A stretch of DNA of 64,000 bases, from the NCBI GenBank assembly GCA_000827265.1, contig KN834873.1, positions 6,462-70,461 on the forward strand. The letters are read 5' to 3'. The notes under the pieces are model-generated. The model saw only the letters and a program-made list of their open reading frames with translations, was not told the DNA's origin and did no database searches. Source of the DNA: Collybiopsis luxurians FD-317 M1 (Eukaryota; Basidiomycota; Agaricomycetes; Agaricales; Omphalotaceae). A program made the position numbers and the translations under genes. The stretch's first letter is position 1; every line of letters starts with the position of its first letter. Below, one piece after another: positions 34,871 through 46,602 of this stretch.

Positions 34871-37800
34871 AACCATTAATTCCATTTGATCACAAGAACA
34901 TACATGATTCTTCATTTATCTTTTTGATCCTTCTGTCATATTTGAATGTATTCTATTTTCATCTCTCTCTTCTATGATCTTCTAGAATCATTTGTAGTAT
35001 AAATACTGTTAAGTAGAATCTAGTAACAATTTGAACAACTAATCTTATTTATTTAACTTTTACTTTGTGTGAACATAAAGTTTAGAGATTCCCGACTGCA
35101 ACAACATCTGACCCAAAAGCTCCGTGACCTTGAAGGAAATGAGTAATATTTCATTATAAACTACTCTTAAAGAGCTTGAACATGATGTTTGCACCTAGAG
35201 CATTACAGTGGTCCAGGGAAGATTGAGAGTGAGAATTTGTTGGTGGAGCTTCCGGCATTGATCTGTTGTAACCTGCAGCCATGGTCTATGGAAAGCTGGA
35301 AGGCCTGGCTCATGTCCAAGGCTGATCATCAATGTTCCTTGATGAGACCCAGGTCACCCTGTGCAGCTGCATGTAGCGGCATGTCAGATCATTTTAATTA
35401 CTAATCATCTTGCTTACCTGCCACTGCTGCCGATAGTGCCAAGTTGTTGCCATGCATACCTATTACCTAGGAATCCAGGTGCAAAGTATGTATACATGGT
35501 TCATGTGCATGTAGACTGAAAATGAAAACCAGCAAGGCTGTAAGCAATAACTAAGTACTATCCAATTGTTGCTGTTGCAAATGCCAACCTCTTGTGAGAC
35601 TCAAAACTTTACAGAATAATTACTGCAAGAAAAGTTCACTCTCTTCCCTTCTGTCTTGACTCCAATGGTGGAAGTTATTGCATGCTATGCTCAATGAGAC
35701 CTCTTGCAAAAGGGTTACCGAAAAAATTCCAGTGTTAAAGGAACCCATTGCTCACCAGCAGTAAGCATCAAGTAATTATACTCAGCTGGTGTAAATTAAA
35801 GGTATAAAGCTTTGCAAAGGAAGTGCAAAGGAAGCCCCACAAACATATCATAGGATACAAGGCAACTTCATTCCATTGCTTGTTGCAGGTGTCAATATTC
35901 ACCACAGAGTGGAATAGTTCCTTTCACACTTTTTGTCTTTATAGGCTCAGCATTTACAATTGCTACTGATTTCAATAGCTCAAATTATAAAGCAAAATCT
36001 TCAAAATCACAAATGGAAACTATGCAAAAATGTGGGCTGCAGGATAACCTTGCTTAGTAAGGGTGTATCTTATTCCATTGTGGAAAAATTATCTGAAACA
36101 GCATATCAAATATCTCAAGCCACAGTTCAGAGTGGTAGTCTAAATCTGAGTGTGTGAAGCAATGTACACCCAGCTTTAACACTGAGGGTATGCACTTCCA
36201 AACCCATATCATGGATTAATTGTTATTTCATTTTCCTTGCTTTGATTGTGAAAATGCATAACTTACATATTTGACATCAATCTGGGGGTTTTATAAACTT
36301 CGGGAGAACTGTATTACTGCATCTGACAACAAATTTTAGTAGCTACCTATTTGTATAGACTTTTTGATTTTTCATTAATTCTATTATTGCTCATTAGTAG
36401 TACTTAAACCTGCATGTTTCTGAATGTTCCATTTTTATTACCAAAAAGTTTCATTGGTAGTGATACGCAATTGCTCTTTTTATACATCATTCTTTACTTA
36501 AATCCATTATAAGTACTGCCTCTTTCTCTGTGAGAATTTATCTTCCCCTCTGCATAGTACCATGGTCTTAAATCCTTGTCCTTCTTTCTGCAGATATGAA
36601 GGCTTGATGCTGTTCAGCTTTGATTCCTTCAGATTGACCCTGCAAAAAAAATTCTTTGGAGATCCTTCCATGAGGAGACTTTGACTGAGGGTATAAGAAT
36701 AACTTCCAAAAAGAGGAAAGAAGAGTTGAATTGGATCCACATCAACATTTACCGGGGGAGAAAGCAGCGGAAATAGAAATGTTTGACTCTTCAGTTGTTT
36801 CCTTGTAACAAACTGTGTATGCAGACTTCATGAAACAACATCGAGGCAATCAAAAAATACATTGGTAAATGCTGTCAAATTTGTATGAGAACTGTTGCTC
36901 ACTGACATAGATATCTTACCAGATTAATGCTTGGGGATACAGAACAAACAGACATGACAACAGTGAACGAGGGAATGGGGACTTAATTATGTATGCGCAG
37001 TTACAAGCATAACTTACCACTTGTAAGTTATCTGCAATGGAGTTACACAGTATGAGAGCATGAGGAGAAAGACAAAGGTTAGTTTTGCAGAAATCTAACT
37101 CACTAAGTGCTTGGCCAGGCAAATGACAAGGTTAAAGTGTCAATTTAAGAAGAACTTTTCCTACTCTATGTACAAGCTGGCTTTTATAGTAGTGTAGGGT
37201 ATATGTAATGATCAGGCATCTAAGATAGCAATTAACAAGTAAGACAAGTGATTAGCACATTGGGGTTTTAAGGATTATAATGAATGTATATGTGGGTGCA
37301 AGAATACAGCAAGTATGGAATGATAGAATGCATGGACCGGAGTGATGCAGGGACATCCCTGCTTTACCATTGGAGCCAAGTAACCAGTTCCTCGCAGTCA
37401 ATAGTACACCCTTAGTACTTGCTGCAGGCAGCAATCCTGACTCAATGAAACAGCAAGGAGAACAATTGTTAAACCTATAGTTCTACATAAGTACACAAGG
37501 ACCTCAGAATGTAGGAGAAGTTCTCATTAGTTACCTATAGTTCTATGTAAGTACACAAGGACTATAGATAGATCAGTATATAGAAGAGAGACAAATAGAA
37601 TAGCGACTTACCCTCAGAATGTAGGAGAAGTTCTGAGGGGGTTTCTACTAAAACAGGGAACATAAATAGGGAATTCTGAAGGCAGATATGTAAAACAAAT
37701 AGGAAGAACAATAGGAAGAATTATTGTGAAACAGGGGAAGAATAACAAATAGTGGCAGAAGTAAAACAAGAAGATAAAGCATACAGGACACCTACACACA

Positions 37801-38119
37801 ATGGTCACATGTTCCTACGCATCTACACATCAGATCTAACAACAATTGATTTTGCAAAGCCAAATGGCAATGTACAACTTGTTCTCAAGCAAGTGAATCA
37901 CTCATGGTAACCTACAAGGGACACATTGGACCATGCTGGTGTCTGGCTTGTGAAGTGGATATGAGGATGGTCTATGTACTAGGGGAAAGAGGCAGAGGGT
38001 AGGGGCATCTCAATTACAACATACACATCAAATCAGAAATGGTAAAAGAAAAAGAAAAAAACAAGAGATGGACAGGAGTGGTCGCTGCCCACATCATTAA
38101 TTAACAATCAACTTTTTGC
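34871..38119. other. Gene-free AT-rich stretch
   Basis: No gene is supported. A CTATAAAAGCC (minus-strand reading, about 37176-37186) with downstream short direct repeats could be a decayed LTR in reverse orientation, but I found no matching second LTR or termini. Two pairs of short direct repeats lie at 37470-37640: ACCTATAGTTCTA..TAAGTACACAAGGAC twice and CTCAGAATGTAGGAGAAGTT twice. Confidence 0.45.
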
Positions 38120-38395
38120 TAATAGGGGCGGTCAGCGGGGTCAATTCAGAGGTGGATTCAGATGGTGATTCAAAAGCAATTCAGAATGTCAGAAATGACA
38201 CTGAATCATGTTCCTAGGCTGACTGTACACTTTAAAGATGTGATTCACTGGTGATTCACTTGTGGATTCTCCCTTTGAGATGATGTAATAGAGCACAGCT
38301 CAGTTACTTGATTTAGTCATGACCAGCCAGTCCCCATGAAAATATTGACAAATGCGATGCAGCCAAACCCAGCCATGCCTGAATCTGCACGCTGA

Positions 38396-40075
38396 GTGTG
38401 CCAGGCCAAGTTATTGGTGTCTCTCTTCTTAAAGTTTCATTTCTCCTGCTTGAGGCGCAGACAAAAGCAACAACGTATCACTAAGAAGAGACTCAAACAG
38501 GCTGGCATGCCTACTGCCTTCCAGGTTTTATGCATGTCTAGCTCCTCAGAAAGCACTTCTGGGTCGAGTTTATCATCCTCCTTATCAACAAGCTCTTCCT
38601 CTGGCACATCCTCTCAGCCATCTGGCAAAGACTCAGATCTTTCCAATGAGCTCTGGCTGAGCACTGCCCATACTGAACTCCAGCTTACATGTTTTACTGT
38701 CAATTACTCCAAGACTGATACAGACTCCAGTGATGAAGAAAGTAACAGATTATCAGATACATCCTCAGTGTCTGATTCTGATGCAGATATCCTCACTAGT
38801 TCCCACAACCAACACCTTCATCATCATGTCCAGAAGGAGCTCTCATCGATGTTTTCTAGCTGCTACAAAACACCTCAAAAAACAAAGCCAAAACCTCCCT
38901 CACAGCTTCCCTTCCTCCTTCATATAACAAAGCACAATGAGCCTGCAGAGTTCTGGGAAATACTCAGGGTCACACCATACACTTTTGATCAACTTCTTGC
39001 ATGAATTGAACATGATCCTATCTTCATGTCCTCAGGAGAGCAGGGCCAAATGCCAGTGGAAACACAACTAGCTATAGTTCTTTATCACTTTGGCCACTAT
39101 AGAAATGCAGCAGGGCTATCCAGTATAGTATGCTGGGCAGGAATAGGGAAAGGGACTGTTGTGATAATTACCAAAGGGGTGATGACAGCACTTCTTCATC
39201 AGGATATGATACAGGAAAATCTATGTATGCCTACTGAACAAGAGAAGGAAGCTGCAAAGATCTGGGTTGACAGACACTCATGCCCAGGATGGTGGAATGG
39301 ATGCTTTTTTGTTGATGGGACACTAATAAAACTATATAATTGACCACCCTGGTATGGAGAAAGCTACTTCGACAGGAAATCAAACTATTCTTTGAATTTT
39401 CAGGTGCGTATTACTTCCTGACAAATCCAGGGCTGTTTTAATACAAGTTTTCTAGATTGTTTCCCTTCCTAACCTCCAGATTGTTGACATAGGCTATGGT
39501 TTTACTGGAAGCACACATGACGCATCTGCTTGGGAAAAGACATATGTAAAGCAAGAGCACCAAAATGTTTTGAGATCTGGAGAATGGATATGGGCTGACT
39601 CAGCATATCCGGTAGCTTTTTACTTGCTAATTTTTTTTTATGCCCTTCACTTACAGATTCACAGATCTCTGATTGGGTGGTTGCCCCATTCAAACATCCT
39701 GAGCACAACCTACCTGACAATCAAATTTTCAATGAAGCTGTCTCAAGGCTTCGTATATGCTCAGAACATGCAATTGGGTTTTTGAAGGGGTGATTACCAT
39801 CATTAAAAGATCTTTGTATAAGCATTGTGGATGAGAAAAGCCACAAGCTTGCAACATACTGGGGTGTCAGCTGTATAATTGTTCACAACTTTGCCATGGC
39901 CTGTGAAGAAGAGGAGTGGCAAACAAATGGACATGTAATTGATGACCCTTATGCATCAGATTCTTTTTTATTGGAAGGATTGGAGCAGGATTATGATGAA
40001 GATGACCTGGATTTGCAGATGATTGCCTCACAGCTGGACAACTGGGTGCACCTCTCAGAAGGCCAGAAGAAGTGA
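38396..40075 (+). pseudogene. PIF/Harbinger DDE transposase, three nonsense codons
   Basis: A Ser-rich N-terminus is followed by a helical region (EFWEILRVTPYTFDQLLA), VETQLAIVLYHFGHY and WAGIGKGTVVIITKGV, then the catalytic core: FVDGTLIKLYN (first Asp), WADSAYP (second Asp) and SEHAIGFLKG (Glu), so the DDE triad is present. Introns at 39405-39455 and 39612-39664 restore NFQIVSLPNLQIVDIG and SAYPISDWVVAPF. In-frame TGA codons at 39002, 39341 and 39786 stand where the family usually has a basic residue, consistent with CGA to TGA. The start may instead be 38507. The enzyme would cut and paste the element by its TIRs; this copy cannot make it. Confidence 0.85.
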
Positions 40076-40376
40076 GGGAGTTTAAAGGAAATTTTGTTTG
40101 AATGGAATGAATATTGGGCTGAGCAAAGATGACAGGAATTCAACTTCTGATTTGTATATACAACATTTATCATTTACATGCTATATGAAAGTAATTTAAC
40201 ACATCTGATTGTACATTTGATACTGATCATGAGTAGTACCTTCTGTCATATCAGAGTCCATTCCATAGGCCTGCAGATAAAGAACCCTGACTGGAGGAAG
40301 AAGCTCCTGAGAACATATCAAAATTACCCTGTGAACCAGAGTTATGGTTCAACATTGCCATGTATAGTTCATGTTT

Positions 40377-41731
40377 TCACTTCTTATCTCTTTCCTTTGC
40401 CTCCAACTTCAGCCTAAACTCCTCAGCCTTTCTCTTTTCCTTCTCCAGCTTGACCTCAGTGGAGCCTTTGGTACATGTGATCTCCAACTCTGCCTTCAGC
40501 TTTGCCAACTCAAACTCCTTCTGTGCCATTTTTTCCTCTTCCTTTGCTATCTCTGCAAACTCATCCATCTTGGTCCTGTGCTGGGACTTCTTTTCTTCAA
40601 GCTTTACAGCCTTTGATGCTCCAGGCTGAGGTGCTGTCTTTGCCTTGCTCAAGACATGGGGATTTTGGGGCCAGAATTTCAGTGTGTCTTTGTCATTATC
40701 AATGTCAGACAATTTTTCTTCTGTGGCAGCTGTAGTAGATTGTTCAGCATTTGTATTGATATCAGCATCACCCTTGGAAGTATCACCAACAGTCCCATTG
40801 TCATAGTTGGAGGACAAGGCTTCAAGAACACCAAGGTCTACACCAGTTTGACTATTCCCAGTCCAGTTGGCTTGGCATTTGGACGGTCACCTATGAGAGC
40901 TTGCATCTCAAAATACCAAGGAGCCTTCTCTCAGTATTTGCCTGTAGGTGCTTGGAAATAAGAATCAGCATATTGTATGAGTAAAGGTTCACATACTCCA
41001 TACATTCATGAAGTGGTTTTCCTTGCTCATGTCAATCTCATTGACAGCTTCAATCCCTTCACCTGTCTCCCCAAGTGCTTCAGTAATTTGGCAGGTCAAC
41101 TTTGCCATTCTTTTTTTTGGTAAGTGAACTGTATTGCATGCAAGCTTTACAACTTACTTTGACAACCGATTCTTTATCTTACTTCCCAAACTTTTACAGA
41201 CCTTTGATGCTTCCCTTCCACCTGACTTATCCCTGGCAATTTCAAGCTCATCCTGCCATTTCAGTTGGTTACCAAAAGTCAGCTCGAAGAGCTTAAACTG
41301 GTGTTTGGTTTTTGGGGGTCCACCACCTTTCACTGTTGATACATTAGCCCCAGGGCCTGGAAAGAGACCAGATTTGATTGTCTCATTCTCAGTGATGTGA
41401 GCAAGCATTGCAAAAGTGAGTTTGTTGGTCCAGTTGATACTAGTCAAGTCAAATTGTGAGTCTTCTCTTTTCTTGAGTTCACTGTTACTTACTCCTTGGT
41501 CTCATCTTTATCTCCTTCCTCCTCAAACATATCCTCATCACCATCATCCATGCTGGCCTGTGCTGGCTTCTTTTTACTCCCTCAGACACATTTGGCAGGT
41601 TTGTCAGCATTATTTATGGTTACCTTTTGCTTACTGCCACTGCTCTGTGTTACCTGCTGGTCATCACTACTTTTCTTGGTAGCAGGTGCCTGTTGTTTCT
41701 TTGTTGTTTCTGCAGTTTTCAAGTTCGCCAT
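40377..41731 (-). pseudogene. Harbinger helper protein (Myb/SANT-like), degraded
   Basis: Minus strand, starting with ATG at 41731 (MANLKTAETTKKQQAP). An acidic stretch (DDGDEDMFEEEGDKDE) precedes a 50-nt intron (GTAAGT to TTGACTAG) into DINWTNKLTFAMLAHITENE, the SANT-like fold, with LFPGPGANVSTVKGGGPPKT after it. A further intron near 41154 leads to MAKLTCQITEALG, and the C-terminus (40377-40817) is a Lys/Glu-rich coiled coil. Lesions are a TGA near 41588, another near 40950 and a one-base frameshift near 40865. In Harbinger elements this partner helps the transposase bind DNA and enter the nucleus. Convergent with the transposase gene, about 300 bp apart. Confidence 0.75.
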
Positions 41732-41953
41732 GTTGTGTAGTGAAGAATGTGGCAAAATAACTTATTTCAGAAATACTTATTTGGAAATATAGAAATTATA
41801 TAATTTACTAGTGGCTGTCCAGGCGGACAGACTCAGGGTGACTAAGGTAGGAATGGAGGCACTTTGACAAATGGCAATTCAGGCTTAGATTCTGCATCCA
41901 GAATTGATGTCTGAATTGTCCACCTGAATTGACCCTGCTGACTGCCCCTAATA

Positions 41954-44900
41954 GATCCAAGAATACTATCTACAACTCCAATTTGAGCCTTCAGTGTGAG
42001 TGAGTGGTAAATTGCCAGGTCAATTGGGTTGTGTGGGACAATGATGGGCAAATAGCAGAGCTACTCTATGCTGCTGACAGCATCAGCTTGGGTGGTCCGA
42101 GAATAAAAGGATCACATAGTTGTCAACTTTGCAAGTATTAGTTTATTGAGTTACTAGATTGCTCATATCCAACAAGATTGCTATTAGAAAAAAGGTCAAC
42201 CCAACTTTGTAAGTCAAAAATAAAGTTTTTTTGGGCAGTGAGTACTGTGGTGTTGGATTGACTAGATGAGATATCAGCATGGTAAGGACCTTCCTATTTG
42301 CACAGTTTGGGGGGCAATAATTGCCACTGCATACAAAGCCCTCTCTTTCCTTCAGTCAGAGTCGCAAATCTGCAGCAGTTTACAGGACACCTAATCTAAT
42401 ACCAAGAATATCCATAGCCTGTATCATTATTGAAAGTATGAAAGAAAAAACAAGTTTCTTTTCACAGTGGTCGCCGGTATATGCCATTGAGCAGGGTGAG
42501 AGTCTCATAATATAGAGTATCCGAGGTCCCCTTACCATTTCAAGATCAAACACTGAGATTGTATTGCATCAAATGATGATGAAACCTCGGTGACAAGTGA
42601 GGCCTTCTGGCTTTCCATAATGGTCAGGTTTCTCTGTTATTTATTGTCGTGGCATGCAGTGCATTACAATATTCTGACCAAAGGCAAGAAGATGAGCAAG
42701 GTGATGACCTTTATTGGCTCCACCACCTCCCATCCACCAGATTTTGATCTGACATTGACTCCTTATTCCTCATCTATCCTCAGACATGCACTTCTGAGTA
42801 GTGTAAAATGAAAAAGAGGTTAGTCCATTATTCATTGACCATGATTCACATATGTGAGCTGAGATGTACAATATTTTCACTAATTTATCCTCTCCTTCTT
42901 CCCATTATATGAATATTATCTAGTTGTCTCCCAGAAATACTTCACTATTCAAATTATGAGTGGGATTAAAATGACCTTGCATCCAGCATTCTAACCCCAT
43001 AGCCATGGTTATCTTACACAACAAACTCACCACTGACATCAGCCACATGATGAGCCTACAGACTAATTACATTTGATCAGCATTGGTCATTGCACAAGTG
43101 GCACAATGCAGTTTGGCCAGTTTTGGTTCAACCTTTGTTATCAATGCATCTTGCATCTACTAGACAAGAAGCAACTGAGTGGCATGAGATTCCATCCTTT
43201 TGTTATCAGTAGAGGTTTTGCAAATGTGAATATAAAGGAGGATGAGGATGAGGGATAGTATTGAGTTTCAACAACTGTACTTTTATCACTCTCATCCTGC
43301 TACTGTGCTTACTTCAAGTTTAAAGAGAACCAAAGCTTGCGTAAGTGCATAGAGGCAGTCCAACAGCTGTGTATAGACCAAAGGATGACTAACAAGTCCT
43401 GCTTTAGAGTGCATTTAATGGCAAAGATGGGGGAAAAATGTACTGTTCATTATGGATATAGAAGAAAACTATATATACTATTCAATGAAACATAAAGAGG
43501 AGCAAGCATATCAAATGTAGCTAAGAAGATGAAATGGAACATAGATATAGCACTAGAAACTATGGCGTAGTTCTAGCTATAAATCAAATAATACAAATGT
43601 ATCTAGTCTACTAAAATAATCAAATGTATTACATCAGGAAAAATGGTCTGAGCCTCAGGTTACCTAGGAGGCAACCTAGAGCAACCTGAGGGACCTGGGT
43701 GACCTAGGTGACCTGTGCAACCTGGGTGAACCTCAGGTAACCTAGGAAATGCCAATATCCTGGGCAAACCATACCTGAGGAGTGATGCAGTAAATATTAC
43801 CAAATAAGGCAAAATTATATTAAATATATATACCTATGCTTTAATCTATCCTAAATGCATGACAAGGACACCTTCTTAGTTGTAGATAACTCACAGAAAC
43901 TAAAATTTGACATAAGTCACATGATGCAACTCTGTGAGCTGTCTACAATCAAAATAATTTTCATATGGTCAAAACAAGTATATCACAATTATACCATACT
44001 ATATACACACTATATGTACATGTATAAGCTCTTTACTGTACTGAAATACTGTACTTGAGTATATTAGGTTAATACTAGTGTACTGTAATACATTATAAAG
44101 TATAATACCTGATGAAAATGTACACCATATATACTATACATAAAATATGTACAAGCTCAATACTACTACTACTACCACTACTATACAAGTACAATAGCTC
44201 ACTATATACAGTAGAATAGAGTACAAACAGTAATATATAAAGATATATTATTTTTACTTATTAACCCTTTATGCAACCTGGGGTAACCTCAGGTAACCTG
44301 AGACAACCTAGGACAACCTAGGGCACCCTAGGATATAGGGGTTGAACTGTGAAAACCTAGGTAACCTAAGTACTTGAAGTGTCCTATGCTTCTTAGGTTT
44401 CTTGAGGTTGTTATAATTTAACCCCAAGCTCAAGCTATTTTTGCTGATGCATGGATATGGGGTGAATCTCTTGCCTAATCCATGAGGCAGAAGTTTTATA
44501 CATGTATGAAGTGAAGCAGAATAAAGGAAACAAAGTTAAAAGTCCGAAAATAGAAAAGATATTACCTAATGTGGAACTTGAATGTATGCCTCTGCTGTTG
44601 CATACATGTAACCAAGTCCAATGGACTTGTTGTGATTCACATGCAAATGTATAGAAAGCGTGACACTGCATTGAGTGTATTAAGGTGTACTTTGGGGTGA
44701 GTATTGAAAGAGTGTGGTAAGTTATGCAAAAGGAATTCTACAATGGGTAAGACAGGTGTGGAAAAGAGCAAGGGAAAGTTTTAGAGGATTTCAAGGATAG
44801 ATATGATCAGTGTGAATATGGGGAACAAGACAAAAGTGTGAAATAAGAATTTAGAGACCAATCAGCTGTTGAAGTCATTCTTAAGATTATCTTGCTTCAA

Positions 44901-45274
44901 CATATGTAGATTCAAGCCAATTGAAGCGCCAACATTCTTTCAATTATGAGAGATTATTGAAAGCAAGATTATGTGACAGGGATCCAAAAGATAAGTCAAA
45001 TTGGTAGATTTGTTTTATTTTATTTCTTCAGTTACAATTTTTAAGAATTAATACTCAGACTAGTACATGTCCAAGTCAAGAATTGGAGTGAGATTCATCC
45101 CGATACAGATCTTAACAGAAATACTAGATTAAGTGGATACCAAATTAAAGTAATAGTTGTAGTGAATGCAGGACTGTGATTGATACAGTAAATGTGGAAA
45201 TGAAAAGGGCCACTGGGACCATGCCAGGGAAAATATTTACATGTCATGCCTGACTCAACACTGATCGTGACTAG
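41954..45274. other. Gene-free stretch with an AT-rich repeat
   Basis: There is no supported gene; all frames are short and unstructured. It includes the repeat listed at 43630-44420 and a short (TAC)n run at about 44161-44184. Confidence 0.5.
43630..44420. repeat. AT-rich repeat with CCTGAG/CCTAGG-rich arms (copy 3)
   Basis: It opens TACATCAGGAAAAATGGTC like the copies at 22012 and 24087. Both ends carry dense GGTAACCTGAGG/ACCTAGG words (43650-43790 and 44270-44395) around about 480 bp of AT-rich DNA. The core CTGTGAGCTGTCTACAATC (about 43930) matches the 22012 copy in inverted orientation. Confidence 0.5.
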
Positions 45275-45474
45275 TTACAAGTGCTTGGAATGGAATGCCA
45301 AGTTTCTGCTCTGACAATTCTGTGCCTGATCCAAAGCAGGCAATTTTGAATTTATCTAATTTTTGCAATTACATTAATGATCAATGATCCAGGATCCACA
45401 AGGTAATTTGTTCCAATCACTGCAAATGGGCCCAAGTCCTGCCACACATTAGTGTGGGCGCATTATGCATCAAG
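45275..45474 (-). mobile_element. SINE-like dispersed repeat, copy 3 (CpG-decayed)
   Basis: It shares both ends with the copies at 8645 and 55086 (TTACAAGTGC... ...GCATCAAG on the plus strand). Nearly every CpG of those copies is TG or CA here, for example CACGAGTCCCGCCACGCATT at 8830 against CCCAAGTCCTGCCACACATT at 45431. Confidence 0.65.
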
Positions 45475-46600
45475 TCTCCTCTAACTAGACAATGAATACT
45501 ACGATGATCACAAAAGTGTATAGGTCCTAACTCCTCACCAAGGTTTGCTCTAAAATGAGTGTTGGCATGGTGAAGCAATCAGATGTTCACTCATTAATTG
45601 GTTAACAATTATTCATACCTTTGGCATGGACGGCGTGTTGAATGTGGGTTGTTCCAGGCCATAACATTGGATCAACTGTGGGTGTGACAAATTTGATCTC
45701 ACATTGCTGCTATGAAAGAATTTGGTTGTCGTTGATTTCCTTAAGGTCACCTATCACCACACACTGACGAAACATTGTAAGAGACCTTCATCAATGGGGA
45801 AACCAAGTCCTGCTCCCAAAAGACATTGGGTTGAAGAAAACACCAGAGAATGCAAGATAGTAATTGACAGTTTCTTGATGTAAAATGTAACTTAATGCTT
45901 GGTTCCAGAAGCTGAAGCTACCTCTTTACATGTAGCCATATTGGGCAGTTCATCCAATTCACGGATAAAGCATTATGCTGGAGAAGAGTGGATGCAATAT
46001 TCCTGGAGAATAAAAATCCTGATTTTGGCAACCCCCAGTAACCTATTAATTTGAAATAACTGAACTTTAGTGCCAGTGAGTGGCAAAGCCTGCTACTGTT
46101 GTAAACTTGGACAACACTGATAATAAAAAAGAATACACTAATGCAGTACCATTATCCTACAGACACCAACTTTCTCCTGCAATCTTCATCAGAAGCACAA
46201 CACAATCAAGAAATCTGCAAGCATACTGAGTTCAGTTGAGCAGATCAACCACTAGTGAAGAGAATGTCAGCTTTTGTGACACAAGCGGCCAGGTCACCAG
46301 CCATGACTGTGGCAAACTTTCTACTGGGTCAGAAATACATGTAATTTCTGCTCAACAGAACCAACCATTTGTCATGCCATTATACACAACAAACCCTGCA
46401 CATCTAAAGTCACAATGTACAAAAGGGCTGCAATCCTGGTGTTATGTTCTCAGTTGTCATGCAACTCTCTTTCAACATTTAAAAGCAGAAAACCCAAATA
46501 CTTCCAGACATTCAATCCCACTGAATATTTAGAAGGAAACCCTCAATTGACTTTGTCTTGGTATTGATTTCATGTCTTCCCACTGATCACATCTTTGGAA
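45475..46600. other. Gene-free stretch
   Basis: A 98-codon frame at 46236-46532 has no domain, signal or intron that I recognise, and I do not call it a gene. Nothing else is visible before the Tc1 element. Confidence 0.4.
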
Positions 46601-46602
46601 TA

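Larger units (their letters stand above)
38125..41948. mobile_element. PIF/Harbinger DNA transposon, complete ends
   Basis: The inverted ends match: GGGGCGGTCAGCGGGGTCAA at 38125 and the complement of TTGACCCTGCTGACTGCCCC ending at 41948, each continuing into ATTCAG-rich sequence. TAATA flanks both sides (38120-38124, 41949-41953), compatible with a TWA-type target. It is 3824 bp and holds the two genes normal for the superfamily, a DDE transposase (plus strand) and a Myb/SANT-like helper (minus strand), transcribed towards each other. Confidence 0.9.

Noticed and set aside
46236..46532. 98-codon frame left of the Tc1 element
   Set aside because: No recognisable motif, no paralog in the window, and surrounding sequence is non-coding in character.
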